Position numbers and translations under genes: made by a program. A stretch of DNA of 64,000 bases from Halomonas socia (GTDB taxonomy: Bacteria; Pseudomonadota; Gammaproteobacteria; Pseudomonadales; Halomonadaceae): NCBI RefSeq assembly GCF_010977575.1, contig NZ_CP048812.1:992001-1056000 (forward strand), written 5' to 3'. The notes below the pieces were generated by a model. The model saw only the letters and a program-made list of their open reading frames with translations. It was not told the DNA's origin and searched no databases. Shown here piece after piece: positions 51,753-60,794 of this stretch. Numbering within the stretch: the stretch's first letter is position 1; the number at the start of each line of letters is the position of its first letter.

Positions 51753-52109
51753 ATGTCGGCACTGCGCGGGTTCCTGTGGCTGGTGGTATTTCTGCTGTGC
51801 GGCGAGGCGCTGGTCTGGGCGCTGACGCTGCCGATCTCCCCGGGAGTGGTCGGCATGCTGCTGATGACCCTGTGGCTGGCCCTGCGCGGGCGGGTCGGCC
51901 ACGACATCCAGGCCGCCAGCCAGCCGCTGATCGCGGTGCTGGCGATGCTGATCATGCCCGGCGTGGTGGGAATCTTCTTCATTGCCGACGAATTCGCCGG
52001 CCAGTGGCTGGCGGTGGCGACGGCGCTGCTGCTCGGCACCCTGGCCAGCGTCGCCACCACGCTATGGCTGATGCTGCGCTTCATGCCGCCGGAGGCAGCC
52101 GATGAATAG
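51753..52109 (+). CDS. lrgA: LrgA/CidA-family holin-like membrane protein
   Basis: The 118-residue protein has four membrane helices and the family motif LPISPGVVGMLLMTLWLALRG near residue 28. LrgA/CidA proteins work with LrgB/CidB; in Gram-positive bacteria they affect murein hydrolase activity and pyruvate or lactate uptake. I chose the second ATG (51753, AAGG 6 nt upstream). It overlaps lrgB by 8 bp. Confidence 0.9.
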   Translation: MSALRGFLWLVVFLLCGEALVWALTLPISPGVVGMLLMTLWLALRGRVGHDIQAASQPLIAVLAMLIMPGVVGIFFIADEFAGQWLAVATALLLGTLASVATTLWLMLRFMPPEAADE

Positions 52110-52824
52110 CGGCTGGGACGGGCTGCGCGAGCAGCTGCTGGCCACGCCGATGCCGGCCATCGCGCTGACCCTGGCGGCCTTCTTCGTCGGCGGCTGGGTG
52201 TTCACCCGGCTCGGCAAGCCGAGCTGGTGCCCGGCGATACTGTTCGCCGCCATGCTGCTGGCCGCCGCTCTGGTACTGCTCGGCATCGACTACGCTGACT
52301 ATCGCGCCGGGGCCGGCTGGCTGATGCTGCTGCTCGGCCCGGCCACGGTGGCGCTGGGCGTGCCGCTCTACCAGCAGCTGCCGCGCATCCGCGCGGTGTG
52401 GAAGCCGCTGCTGATCAGCCTGCCGCCGGCGGCGATGCTGGCCGCCCTCTACGCCGTCGGCCTGGCCTGGCTGCTGGGCGCCTCGCCGGAGGTGCTCGCC
52501 TCGTTGGCGCCCAAGTCGGTCACTGCACCGATCGCCATCGGCATCACCGAGCAGCTCGGCGGGGTGATCCCACTGATGATGGGCGGCCTGTTGATCACCG
52601 GCGTGGTCACCACCGCCTGCGTCGGCCTGCTGGCCCGTCGCCTGCGACTGCGCGACCCGCGGGTGCTGGGCTTCGTGCTCGGCGTCAACGGCCATGTGAT
52701 CGGTACCGTGCGCGCCTTCGAGCTGGGCCCCACCGCTGGCGCCTTCGCCTCGCTGGGCATGAGCCTCACCGGCATCTTCAGCGCGCTGTTCCTGCCACTG
52801 GCCTGGCGACTAGTGGGCCTGTAA
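52102..52824 (+). CDS. lrgB: LrgB/CidB-family membrane protein
   Basis: The 240-residue partner of LrgA has about 7 helices and the signatures LAPKSVTAPIAIGITEQLGG and GVNGHVIGTVRAFELGPTAGAFA, typical of the LrgB family. The 8-bp overlap with lrgA shows coupling. Plant and bacterial relatives carry glycolate or pyruvate, which would fit the lactate-rich metabolism of this window, but this is inference. Confidence 0.92.
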   Translation: MNSGWDGLREQLLATPMPAIALTLAAFFVGGWVFTRLGKPSWCPAILFAAMLLAAALVLLGIDYADYRAGAGWLMLLLGPATVALGVPLYQQLPRIRAVWKPLLISLPPAAMLAALYAVGLAWLLGASPEVLASLAPKSVTAPIAIGITEQLGGVIPLMMGGLLITGVVTTACVGLLARRLRLRDPRVLGFVLGVNGHVIGTVRAFELGPTAGAFASLGMSLTGIFSALFLPLAWRLVGL

Positions 52825-52884
52825 GGGGCAAATGCGCTAGAATCGCGCTTTTCTCGACGTCAGCCATCGCCTGCGAGCTCCTCC

Positions 52885-53922
52885 ATGGCCCATCGTATCG
52901 CCATCAATGGTTACGGCCGTATCGGCCAGTGCGTGCTGCGCGCGCTGCACGAGCGTCGCGACCTCGACGACCTCGAGGTGGTAGCGATCAACGAGCTCTC
53001 CGACCTCGACACCATCGCCTACCTGACCCGCTACGACACCACCCACGGCCGCTTTCCGGGCCGCGTGGCACGCCACGGCGAGCGACTGCTGATCGACGAG
53101 CGCGAGATCCGCGTGGTCTCCGCCGCCGACCCGCAGCAGCTGCCGTGGCGCGAGCTCGGCATCGACCTGGTCCTGGAGTGCTCGGGCAGCTTCAGCGAGC
53201 GCCACATGGCCGAGCGGCATCTCGCCGCCGGCGCCGGGCGGCTGCTGTTCTCGCAGCCCGCCGAAAGCGACGTCGACGCCACCATCGTGTGCGGCATCAA
53301 CGACCATACCCTGGCCGCCGAGCAGCGTATCGTCTCCGCCGCCTCGTGCACCACCAACTGCCTGATCCCGGTACTCACCGTGCTCGACGAGGCACTGGGC
53401 ATCGCCCACGGCGTGACCACCACCATCCACTCGGCGATGAACGACCAGCCGGTGATCGACGCCTACCATCAGACCGACCTGCGCCTGACCCGCTCGGCGA
53501 TGCAGTCGATCGTGCCGGTGGACACCAGCCTGGCACGCGGCATCAATCGCCTGATGCCGCACCTGGCGGGGCGCTTCGAATGCCTGCACGTGCGCGTGCC
53601 GACCATCAACGTCTCGGCCATGGACCTGGCAATCAGCGTCAACCGCGACACCAGCGCCGCCGAGGTCAACGCCCTGCTGGCCGAAGCCAGCCACGGCCGC
53701 CTGGCAGGACTACTGGGCTTCACCGAGGAGCCGATGGCCTCCATCGACTTCAACCACGATCCACGCTCGGGTATCGTGGACGCCACCCAGACCCGCGTGG
53801 CCGGCGGCCGCCTGATCAAGCTGCTGTGCTGGTTCGACAACGAGTGGGGCTTTGCCAATCGCATGCTCGACGTCGCCGGCCGCCTGGCGCGCATCGGCCC
53901 ACCGCCGGCGGCGTCCACATGA
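52885..53922 (+). CDS. epd: D-erythrose-4-phosphate dehydrogenase
   Basis: Epd oxidises erythrose 4-phosphate to erythronate 4-phosphate for pyridoxal phosphate synthesis. The 345-residue protein belongs to the GAPDH superfamily: NAD motif [14 protein letters not shown], catalytic Cys155 in [10 protein letters not shown]. The Epd-type sequence [20 protein letters not shown] then [13 protein letters not shown] and [15 protein letters not shown] separates it from glycolytic GapA. It heads epd-pgk-fba, the E. coli order. Confidence 0.92.
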   Translation: MAHRIAINGYGRIGQCVLRALHERRDLDDLEVVAINELSDLDTIAYLTRYDTTHGRFPGRVARHGERLLIDEREIRVVSAADPQQLPWRELGIDLVLECSGSFSERHMAERHLAAGAGRLLFSQPAESDVDATIVCGINDHTLAAEQRIVSAASCTTNCLIPVLTVLDEALGIAHGVTTTIHSAMNDQPVIDAYHQTDLRLTRSAMQSIVPVDTSLARGINRLMPHLAGRFECLHVRVPTINVSAMDLAISVNRDTSAAEVNALLAEASHGRLAGLLGFTEEPMASIDFNHDPRSGIVDATQTRVAGGRLIKLLCWFDNEWGFANRMLDVAGRLARIGPPPAAST

Positions 53923-53965
53923 CTCCGTTTACCTTCTGGCATCTCAACGCGAGGATTACCCTGCG

Positions 53966-55138
53966 ATGAACGTACGCAAGATGACCGACCTGCCACTCGC
54001 CGGCCAGCGAGTGCTGATCCGCGAAGACTTGAACGTACCGGTCAAGCATGGCCGCGTGTCCAGCGACGCCCGCCTGCGCGCCGCCCTGCCGACCATCCAG
54101 GCCGCCGTCGAGGCCGGTGCCAAGGTCATGCTGATGAGCCACTTGGGGCGCCCCACCGAGGGCGAACCCGCCGAGGAGTTCTCGCTGGCGCCGGTGGCCG
54201 AGCGCCTCGGCGAGCTGCTCGGCCACCCGGTGCGCCTGGTCGACGACTACCTCGACGTCTCCCTCGACCTGCTCGACGGCGAGGTGGTGCTGCTCGAGAA
54301 CGTGCGCTTCAACCTCGGCGAGAAACAGGACGACGAGACGCTGGCCAAGCAGTATGCCGCGCTGTGCGACATCTACGTGATGGACGCCTTCGGCACCGCC
54401 CACCGCGCCCAGGCCTCGACCCACGGCGTGGCGCGTTTCGCCCCCAGCGCCTGCGCCGGGCCGCTGCTGGCCGGTGAGCTCGACGCCCTGGAGAAGGCCC
54501 TGGCCACGCCCCAGCGGCCGATGGCGGCCATCGTCGGTGGCTCCAAGGTCTCCACCAAGCTCGAGGTGCTCAATGCACTATCCGAGAAGTGCGACCAACT
54601 GATCGTCGGCGGCGGTATCGCCAACACCTTTATCGCCGCGGCGGGCTACAACGTCGGCAAGTCGCTGTATGAGGCCGATCTTGTCGAGCAGGCCAAGGCG
54701 CTGATGGCCAAGGTCGAGATCCCGCTGCCCACCGACGTGGTCGTGGCCACCGAGTTCTCCGAGCGCGCCACCGCGGTGACCAAGCCGGTCGACCAGGTCG
54801 GCGACGATGAGATGATCCTGGATATCGGCCCCGATACCGCCGGGCGCCTCGCCGGCCTGCTCAAGGACGCCGGCACCATCCTCTGGAACGGCCCGGTAGG
54901 GGTGTTCGAGATCGACCAGTTCGGCCGCGGCACCGAGGCGCTGTCCCAGGCGATCGCCGAGAGCAACGGTTTCTCCATCGCCGGCGGCGGCGACACCCTG
55001 GCGGCCATCGACAAATACACCATCGCCGACCGGGTCTCGTACATCTCCACCGGCGGCGGCGCCTTCCTCGAGTACGTCGAGGGCAAGACCCTGCCGGCGG
55101 TGGCGGCGCTGGAGGCCGCCTACGAGGCAGTCCGCTAG
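53966..55138 (+). CDS. pgk: Phosphoglycerate kinase
   Basis: Pgk makes ATP from 1,3-bisphosphoglycerate in glycolysis. The 390-residue product starts [20 protein letters not shown] with DLNVPV, and carries [22 protein letters not shown] and the C-terminal nucleotide motif [12 protein letters not shown]. The open frame runs upstream into epd, but the ATG at 53966 with GAGG upstream is the family start. It is 43 bp after epd. Confidence 0.97.
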   Translation: MNVRKMTDLPLAGQRVLIREDLNVPVKHGRVSSDARLRAALPTIQAAVEAGAKVMLMSHLGRPTEGEPAEEFSLAPVAERLGELLGHPVRLVDDYLDVSLDLLDGEVVLLENVRFNLGEKQDDETLAKQYAALCDIYVMDAFGTAHRAQASTHGVARFAPSACAGPLLAGELDALEKALATPQRPMAAIVGGSKVSTKLEVLNALSEKCDQLIVGGGIANTFIAAAGYNVGKSLYEADLVEQAKALMAKVEIPLPTDVVVATEFSERATAVTKPVDQVGDDEMILDIGPDTAGRLAGLLKDAGTILWNGPVGVFEIDQFGRGTEALSQAIAESNGFSIAGGGDTLAAIDKYTIADRVSYISTGGGAFLEYVEGKTLPAVAALEAAYEAVR

Positions 55139-55219
55139 GCCTAGGCCTCACCCCACTTTACCCTACAGGCGGCGCACCCAGTGGGCGCGCCGCTATCATC
55201 GATAACGTCGAGACAAACT

Positions 55220-56284
55220 ATGGCACTGATCAGCATGCGCCAGATGCTGGACCACGCCGCCGAGCGCGGCTACGGCATCCCGGCCTTCAACGTCAACAAC
55301 CTCGAGCAGATGCGCGCCATCATGGAAGCCGCCGACCAGACCGACTCGCCGGTCATCGTGCAGGCCTCCGCCGGCGCCCGCAAATATGCCGGAGCGCCCT
55401 TCCTGCGCCACCTGATCCTGGCCGCGGTAGAGGAGTTCCCGCATATCCCGGTGGTCATGCACCAGGACCACGGCACCAGCCCGGCGGTGTGCCAGCGCTC
55501 CATCCAGCTCGGCTTCTCTTCGGTGATGATGGACGGCTCGCTGGGTGAAGACGGCAAGACCCCAATGGACTACGACTACAACGTCGACGTCACCCGTCGC
55601 AGCGTCGAGATGGCCCACGCCTGCGGCGTCTCGGTGGAGGGCGAACTGGGCTGCCTGGGCAGCCTGGAAACCGGCATGGCCGGCGAGGAAGACGGCATTG
55701 GCGCCGAAGGCAAGCTCGACATGGAGCAGTTGCTCACCGACCCTGAAGAGGCCGCCGCCTTCGTCAAGGCCACCCAGGTGGACGCCCTGGCCATCGCCAT
55801 CGGCACCAGCCACGGCGCCTACAAGTTCACCCGGCCGCCCACCGGTGACACCCTCTCCATCCAGCGCATCAAGGAGATACACGCGCGCATCCCCGACACT
55901 CACCTGGTGATGCACGGTTCCTCCTCGGTGCCCCAGGCGTGGCTGGCCATCATCAACGAGTACGGCGGCGAGATCCCCGAGACCTACGGCGTGCCGGTGG
56001 AAGAGATCGTCGAGGGCATCAAGCACGGCGTGCGCAAGGTCAATATCGACACCGACCTGCGCCTGGCCTCCACCGGCGCGGTGCGTCGTTTCCTGGCCCA
56101 CAACCCGGCGGAGTTCGACCCGCGCAAGTTCCTCAAGGAAACCGTCTCCGCCATGCGCGAGGTGTGCATTGCCCGCTACGAGGCCTTCGGTACCGCCGGC
56201 AACGCCAGCCGCATCAAGCCGATCAGCCTTGAGGCGATGGTAAGCCGCTACGACAGCGGCGAGCTGGCGCCCAAGGTGAAGTAA
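55220..56284 (+). CDS. fba: Fructose-bisphosphate aldolase class II
   Basis: This 354-residue zinc-dependent aldolase is the glycolytic enzyme. It has the zinc and catalytic block [10 protein letters not shown] (His81, Asp83, His84), [20 protein letters not shown], and [16 protein letters not shown]. The sequence type is class IIB, the kind found in Calvin-cycle and many proteobacterial operons. I start it at ATG 55220 ([10 protein letters not shown]), as in homologues. It ends the epd-pgk-fba unit; a hairpin follows at 56305. Confidence 0.96.
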   Translation: MALISMRQMLDHAAERGYGIPAFNVNNLEQMRAIMEAADQTDSPVIVQASAGARKYAGAPFLRHLILAAVEEFPHIPVVMHQDHGTSPAVCQRSIQLGFSSVMMDGSLGEDGKTPMDYDYNVDVTRRSVEMAHACGVSVEGELGCLGSLETGMAGEEDGIGAEGKLDMEQLLTDPEEAAAFVKATQVDALAIAIGTSHGAYKFTRPPTGDTLSIQRIKEIHARIPDTHLVMHGSSSVPQAWLAIINEYGGEIPETYGVPVEEIVEGIKHGVRKVNIDTDLRLASTGAVRRFLAHNPAEFDPRKFLKETVSAMREVCIARYEAFGTAGNASRIKPISLEAMVSRYDSGELAPKVK

Positions 56285-56304
56285 TACGTCATGTCAGGCA
56301 AAGC

Positions 56305-56332
56305 GCAGCGGCGGCCCATGGGCCGCCGCTGC
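56305..56332. terminator. 28-bp palindromic hairpin after fba
   Basis: GCAGCGGCGGCCCA pairs with its complement in a fully symmetric 28-bp sequence. It lies 20 bp after fba and 30 bp after the end of the convergent acidic-protein gene. No T-run is present, so termination strength is uncertain. Confidence 0.55.
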
Positions 56333-56362
56333 TGTATTGGCCGGTCTCAGCGAGCCAACCGA

Positions 56363-56692
56363 TCAGTCGTCCTCTTCTTCTTCACCGTCGCCATTCTCGG
56401 CATCGCCCTCTTCGTCATCCTGCTCTTCACTATCGTCGTGGGCCTCGTTGGGGCTACCCGAGCCACCGGTACCGGCCTCTGGGCTCTCTTCCTCGTCGTT
56501 GCCATTGTCGTTGGTCGACGCGTCCTCGTCCCGCGCCTCGTCGTCATCGCGCACCAGCGAGCCGGCCTTGATGCCGTACTCTTCCTCGAGCTCGGCATCG
56601 CTCATCGGTTCGTCGGCGTGTACCAGGGTAGTAGTGCCCAGCAGCAGTGCGGCAGTAAGGCCAACGGTGGTCAACCAGGGTATCAATCGCAT
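56363..56692 (-). CDS. Exported highly acidic small protein A
   Basis: I do not recognise this 109-residue protein. It has a clear signal peptide (MRLIPWLTTVGLTAALLLGT and on to VHA, cut near residue 26). The mature part starts DEPMSDAELEEEYGIKAGSL and then becomes a disordered Asp/Glu-rich tail ending GDGEEEEDD. AGGAG lies 8 nt before the ATG. It shares character but not clear sequence identity with the two acidic proteins at 58031-58727. A role in binding cations or buffering charge in the periplasm of a halophile is a guess. Confidence 0.75.
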   Translation of the reverse strand: MRLIPWLTTVGLTAALLLGTTTLVHADEPMSDAELEEEYGIKAGSLVRDDDEARDEDASTNDNGNDEEESPEAGTGGSGSPNEAHDDSEEQDDEEGDAENGDGEEEEDD

Positions 56693-56837
56693 CCGGTAAT
56701 CTCCTTGTATGATCGGGATGGCGTGTCCGCGCGGGGAGCGGCGCCATTTCAGACTAGCCCAGGCGGGAGCGCATAGAAATGCACCTTGCGTGTTAGTCTC
56801 TTGATCGGCATTCCATCAACTCAACAAGGGGGCTCTC

Positions 56838-57830
56838 ATGCACAAGCGTATCGTGGCCTATCGGCGCCTCAGCGACAGCCAGCTCGCAGCGTTGCGGCAC
56901 GACTTTCACGTCGACTACTTCGCCGACCTCGCCTCCACCGACGAGCCAGCGTTCCGCACGGCACTTAGCCAGGCCCACGGCGTGATCGGCGCCGGCCTGC
57001 CGTTGACGCCGGCACTGCTCGACAGCGCGCCCCAGCTCGAGGCGGTGGCGACCATCTCGGTGGGCTACGACAACTATCCGGTCGAGGCCCTTACCGAACG
57101 CGGCATCCTGCTCTGCAATACCCCCGACGTGCTCACCGAAACCACCGCCGATACGGCCTTCGCGCTGATCATGGCCAGTGCGCGGCGAGTGGTGGAGCTG
57201 GCCGATTTCATCAAGCGCGGCGATTGGCAGGAGAGCATCGGCGAGGCGCAGTTCGGCAGCGACGTCCACGGCAAGACCCTGGGCATGGTCGGCATGGGCC
57301 GGATCGGCGCGGCCATCGCGCGGCGCGGTGCGCTGGGCTTCAATATGCCCATTCTCTATTCCAACGCCTCGTCTAAGCCTCAGCTCGAGGCCGACCTGAG
57401 CGCTCGACGCCGCGAGATGGACGACTTGCTGGCCGAGGCCGACTTCGTGTGCATCACGGTACCGCTCAGCGCCGAGACCGAGAAACTGATCGGCGCCCGC
57501 GAGTTCGGCCTGATGAAGCCCGGCGCCATCTTCATCAACATCGCCCGCGGCAAGGTGGTCGATGAAGCCGCGCTGATCGAGGCACTCGAGAGTGGCCAGT
57601 TGCACGGCGCCGGCCTGGATGTCTTCGAGCAGGAGCCGCTGGCCGCCGACTCGCCGCTGCCGCACTTGGCCAACGTGGTGGCGCTGCCGCACATCGGCTC
57701 GGCGACTCACGAGACACGCACCGCCATGGCCCAGCGTGCCGTGGACAACCTGACGCTGGCACTCAAGGGCGAGCGGCCGATCAACCTAGTCAACGACGCC
57801 GCCTGGGCGTCGCGCCGCGGCACCGACTGA
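56838..57830 (+). CDS. ghrB: 2-hydroxyacid dehydrogenase, GhrB/TkrA type
   Basis: This NAD(P)H enzyme probably reduces glyoxylate, hydroxypyruvate or 2-ketogluconate. The 330-residue product has the GMVGMGRIGAAIARR nucleotide motif and the catalytic trio Arg237 (NIARGKVVDE), Glu266 (DVFEQEP) and His285 (LPHIGSAT). Length and motif spacing match the GhrB branch. AAGGGGG lies just before the start. It has its own terminator (57849-57869) and sits between the acidic-protein genes, which run the other way. Confidence 0.88.
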   Translation: MHKRIVAYRRLSDSQLAALRHDFHVDYFADLASTDEPAFRTALSQAHGVIGAGLPLTPALLDSAPQLEAVATISVGYDNYPVEALTERGILLCNTPDVLTETTADTAFALIMASARRVVELADFIKRGDWQESIGEAQFGSDVHGKTLGMVGMGRIGAAIARRGALGFNMPILYSNASSKPQLEADLSARRREMDDLLAEADFVCITVPLSAETEKLIGAREFGLMKPGAIFINIARGKVVDEAALIEALESGQLHGAGLDVFEQEPLAADSPLPHLANVVALPHIGSATHETRTAMAQRAVDNLTLALKGERPINLVNDAAWASRRGTD

Positions 57831-57848
57831 ACCGCCAGCCCATGAAAA

Positions 57849-57869
57849 AGCCGCCCGTTGAGGGCGGCT
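57849..57869. terminator. Terminator hairpin after ghrB
   Basis: AGCCGCCC pairs with GGGCGGCT around a 5-nt loop, preceded by AAAA and followed by CATTTC. It can serve ghrB and, on the minus strand (TTTTTC after the stem), the acidic-protein genes. Confidence 0.8.
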
Positions 57870-58030
57870 CATTTCAGTCCGACATAGTCTTGCAAAAAGG
57901 CCGCTTCCGGGGGTGGCCGGAAGCGGCAGCGCTGTGATGCAACGTGCAGTGGAGACACGTTGGGGCTCGAGGGGGTGAGCCCACCGCCCGTCCCTGGGCA
58001 GCATCATCTTGCAAGGGAACGGGTCAGGAA

Positions 58031-58327
58031 TTACCAGGACTGCTCTTCATCGTCCTCGTCAGGAGTTTCCCACTCCTCCTCTTCGTTCTCCTCCTCTTCA
58101 TCGAAGGTGAACTCTTCTTCCTCGTCTTCGTACTCAGTGTCGAATTCGTCGTCGTTGGTGCTGAATTCATCGCCACCATCGACATCAGGTGCCGGCTCTT
58201 CCTGCGGCGCTGGATCCTGCGGATCGTACTCTTCGTCGTCCATGCCGGCCATGGCCAGCGGGCTGGCGATCAGGCCAAACGAAACACCCAGAATACCGAT
58301 TTTCTTCAGAAAGTCCTTGGACATCAT
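58031..58327 (-). CDS. Exported highly acidic small protein B
   Basis: I do not recognise this 98-residue protein. It starts MMSKDFLKKIGILGVSFGLI, a signal peptide cut near AMA-GM, and continues as an Asp/Glu-rich chain with no Lys or Arg and few hydrophobic residues (EEEEWETPDEDDEEQSW at the end). It is a paralogue of the gene at 58437-58727. I start at the ATG pair matched by that paralogue; three codons earlier the frame begins too close to GGAGG. A 14-bp palindrome (GCGTCATATGACGC, 58350-58363) lies just upstream. Confidence 0.78.
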   Translation of the reverse strand: MMSKDFLKKIGILGVSFGLIASPLAMAGMDDEEYDPQDPAPQEEPAPDVDGGDEFSTNDDEFDTEYEDEEEEFTFDEEEENEEEEWETPDEDDEEQSW

Positions 58328-58436
58328 GTCGTACATCCTCCATTGGGGCGCGTCATATGACGCTGTCGATAACGTCTAAATCAAAGCATCCCTGTGGTCG
58401 CTGGCGCCCTTCCCTGGGCGCCCGAGTCAATCACTG

Positions 58437-58727
58437 TTACCAGGACTGCTCTTCGTCGTCCTCTTCAGGAGTCTCCCACTCTTCCTCTTCGTTCTCTTCC
58501 TCGTCATCGACGGTGAACTCTTCTTCCTCATCCTCGTATTCGGTATCGTAATCCGTGCTACCGAACTCATCGTTGCCATCAGCCTCCGGAGCAGGCTCTT
58601 CCTGCGGCGCCGGATCTTGCGGCTCGTACTCTTCGTCGTCCATGCCGGCCATGGCCAGCGGGCTGGCGATCAGGCCGAAAGAAACGCCGAGAATACCGAT
58701 CTTCTTGAGAAATTCCTTGGACATCAT
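58437..58727 (-). CDS. Exported highly acidic small protein C
   Basis: I do not recognise this 96-residue protein, the tandem paralogue of protein B. After the signal peptide (cut after residue 27, AMA) the 69-residue mature chain has 37 Asp/Glu and no Lys or Arg, with the shared blocks GMDDEEYEPQDPAPQEEPAP and EEENEEEEWETPEEDDEEQS. GGAGG lies 7 nt before the ATG pair. A 7-bp hairpin (58403-58422) separates it from gene B, so each may have its own control. The conserved Trp and Tyr suggest selection on more than charge. Confidence 0.8.
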   Translation of the reverse strand: MMSKEFLKKIGILGVSFGLIASPLAMAGMDDEEYEPQDPAPQEEPAPEADGNDEFGSTDYDTEYEDEEEEFTVDDEEENEEEEWETPEEDDEEQSW

Positions 58728-59171
58728 GCTCGCACCTCCATTTGACTTCAGTGCTTGCTGAGTTTGAAGACGTACTGCCTATTGCTAGGTATCGAATCGA
58801 TCATGCTGACTCGCTTCGATGCTGTTCGTCTCTTCACCCAAGATACTGCAGCAGCCATGCCACTTCGTGCCAAAAACAAAAAATAAAATAAAAACAATGA
58901 TTTAATATATTCACAGTGTGCCAACCTTGGCACTCAGAGGCCAGCAAGACGGCCCTCAGGGTGGCGACATATGACACATGGGGCAGTTTCGACACGCCCA
59001 GCGAGTGTGTCGCTAGGGAGCAGGACGTCGCGAGTCGACGCGCCCACGCGTGAAGGTTGGTGAACAGTGTTCAAAAAATGCGGAAACTGGCCCTCAATAT
59101 TAGGCGTGATACGCCGATATCTGTAACACTAGGGCTATAAGTCCTTGACTTGCGCCGATAGAGGTCTGGCA
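58728..59171. other. 444-bp gap upstream of the acidic-protein genes
   Basis: No intact gene is seen. A markedly AT-rich stretch (58865-58915, mostly A and T on the plus strand) interrupts GC-rich DNA and probably holds promoter or bending sequences for the divergent acidic-protein and phosphatase genes. A TATAAG at 59135-59140 lies 32 bp before the phosphatase start without a clear -35. A 61-codon minus-strand frame here is not convincing. Confidence 0.5.
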
Positions 59172-59849
59172 ATGGCGATACCTCGATGCCTGCTATTCGA
59201 CTGCGACGGAACCCTCGTCGACAGCGAACCCCTGCTGGCCGCCGAGATGGCGGAAAGCCTCACTCAGGTGGGCCTGCCGTTTTCGCCCAGCGACTACATG
59301 GGTGAATTCCGCGGCGCGCGTTTCTCCAATATCGTCGCCGAGCTGCAGCGCCGCCACGGTGCCATCGACCCCCAGCGCTTGAGCCACTCCGAGGGCGAGA
59401 TGCGCCGCAAGCTCGCCGCTCGCATCGACAGCGAGCTGCTGCCGCTACCGGGCGTGCGTGAAGCGCTCGATGCCCTGGCCGACTTTCCTCGCGCAGTGGT
59501 CTCCAACGGGCCGGAGACCAAGATCCGCGCCGGCCTGCGTGCCACCGGCCTGGCCGATGCCTTCGGCGACAATCTGTTCAGCGGCTATACCGCCAACTGT
59601 TGGAAACCCGATCCCTGCCTCTATATCCACGCCGCCAGTATCATGGGCTACCGCGCCGAGGAGTGCCTGGCGATCGACGACGCCATCGTCGGCGTCAAGG
59701 CGGCGTTGGCCGCCGGCATGCGGGTGGTACATCTCAACCGCTTCCCCGATGTCGAAACCACTCCGGACGGGGCCATCAGTATCAGCAACATGCACCAGCT
59801 GCCCACCATCATCGGCCGCCTGCTGCTGCCGGAGACGGCCTCGCTCTGA
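59172..59849 (+). CDS. HAD-family phosphatase, YieH-like
   Basis: The 225-residue protein is a beta-phosphoglucomutase-type HAD hydrolase. It has LLFDCDGTLVDSEP (nucleophile Asp10, acid Asp12), VVSNGP (motif II), the lysine in NCWKPDP (motif III) and AIDDAIVG (motif IV). The run LFSGYTANCWKPDPCLYIHA closely follows E. coli YieH, a 6-phosphogluconate phosphatase. ATG 59172 with GAGG upstream was chosen over an earlier TTG. Confidence 0.85.
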   Translation: MAIPRCLLFDCDGTLVDSEPLLAAEMAESLTQVGLPFSPSDYMGEFRGARFSNIVAELQRRHGAIDPQRLSHSEGEMRRKLAARIDSELLPLPGVREALDALADFPRAVVSNGPETKIRAGLRATGLADAFGDNLFSGYTANCWKPDPCLYIHAASIMGYRAEECLAIDDAIVGVKAALAAGMRVVHLNRFPDVETTPDGAISISNMHQLPTIIGRLLLPETASL

Positions 59850-59977
59850 TCCACGCGTTTTACCCACACCCCGGTGTCGCCAGCGACGGTGGATAACTTG
59901 CCCCCTGCCGAGGGTCGCTGCCCTCGGGTATCATGGCCCGACACTCTCATCCGGACACCCCGAGCAGGAGCATCAGC

Positions 59978-60352
59978 ATGGCATCCCTTCGCGACCAGCT
60001 CAGCGGGCTGGTCTACTCCACCGAGCACGGCGACATCTGCCCCGACTGTCGCGCGCCGCAGGCCGACTGCCAGTGCCACGCCCAGGCCGAACAGGCGCGT
60101 CTGGCCGAGCTGGACGGCATAGTGCGCATCCGTCGCGAGACCAGCGGCCGCAAGGGCAAGGGCGTGACCACCATCAGCGGCGTGCCGCTGGGCGACGCCG
60201 ACCTCAAGGCGCTGGCCAAGACCCTGAAGAAACGCTGCGGCACCGGCGGCGCCGTCAAGGACGGCGTCATCGAGATCCAAGGCGATCATCGTGACACCCT
60301 GCGTGATGCACTCACCCGCCAAGGCTATACCGTCAAGCTGGCCGGCGGCTGA
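59978..60352 (+). CDS. yciH: SUI1/eIF1-family translation protein YciH
   Basis: YciH is the bacterial relative of eIF1, reported to affect initiation fidelity. The 124-residue protein has an N-terminal Cys-rich part (CPDCRAPQADCQC, possible zinc site) and the SUI1 fold (GKGVTTISGVPLGDADLKAL then KKRCGTGGAVKDGVIEIQGD). ATG 59978 has GGAG 8 nt upstream; 15 codons of open frame before it are not conserved. Confidence 0.93.
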   Translation: MASLRDQLSGLVYSTEHGDICPDCRAPQADCQCHAQAEQARLAELDGIVRIRRETSGRKGKGVTTISGVPLGDADLKALAKTLKKRCGTGGAVKDGVIEIQGDHRDTLRDALTRQGYTVKLAGG

Positions 60353-60365
60353 CCAGGAGACTCCC

Positions 60366-60788
60366 ATGACCGTTGACACCCACGGCCCACGCCGCCTATG
60401 GCACATCGCCGCGCTGTGCCTCGCCGTCGCGCTGCTGGCCGCCTGTGCCGGACGCCCCGATTTTGCGACCCTCGACACCCGCGTGGTGCCCGAGGCGCCG
60501 CTCGAGGCCGGCGATGATGCCGCGCTGCGCGTGGCCCTCGAATCCCTCGACGCCGACGGCGCCCGCGGTGAGTTGATCGCCGAGACCCTCTCCAGCCAAG
60601 TCAGCGATGCGCCGATGGACATCAGCCTGCAGTTCGACGGCCGCGCACTGGACGCCGAGCGCGACTATGCGCTGATCGCCGAGATTCGCGAGGAGGGCCG
60701 CGTCACCCACCGCAACAGTGAGCAGGTCACGCTGACTGGCGCGCAGATCGGCCAGCAGCGCATCGAGATCCCGCTAGCGCCACGCTGA
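60366..60788 (+). CDS. YbaY/YscW-type lipoprotein
   Basis: The 140-residue product has a lipoprotein signal (AVALLAACAG, lipid-linked Cys near residue 29) and a C-terminal beta domain with RDYALIAEIREEGRVTHRNS and EQVTL, typical of the YbaY/YscW family. These are outer-membrane or periplasmic proteins with no settled role outside type III secretion. It begins 13 bp after yciH. I saw no secretion genes nearby. Confidence 0.72.
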   Translation: MTVDTHGPRRLWHIAALCLAVALLAACAGRPDFATLDTRVVPEAPLEAGDDAALRVALESLDADGARGELIAETLSSQVSDAPMDISLQFDGRALDAERDYALIAEIREEGRVTHRNSEQVTLTGAQIGQQRIEIPLAPR

Positions 60789-60794
60789 TTGGCA

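Noticed and set aside
58862-58882. Possible sigma-54 promoter TGGCACGAAGTGGCATGG on the minus strand
   Set aside because: The GG to GC spacing is 9, not 10, and the -12 element is poor.
58748-58933. 61-codon minus-strand frame upstream of the acidic genes
   Set aside because: It covers the AT-rich island, has no ribosome site and no recognisable sequence.
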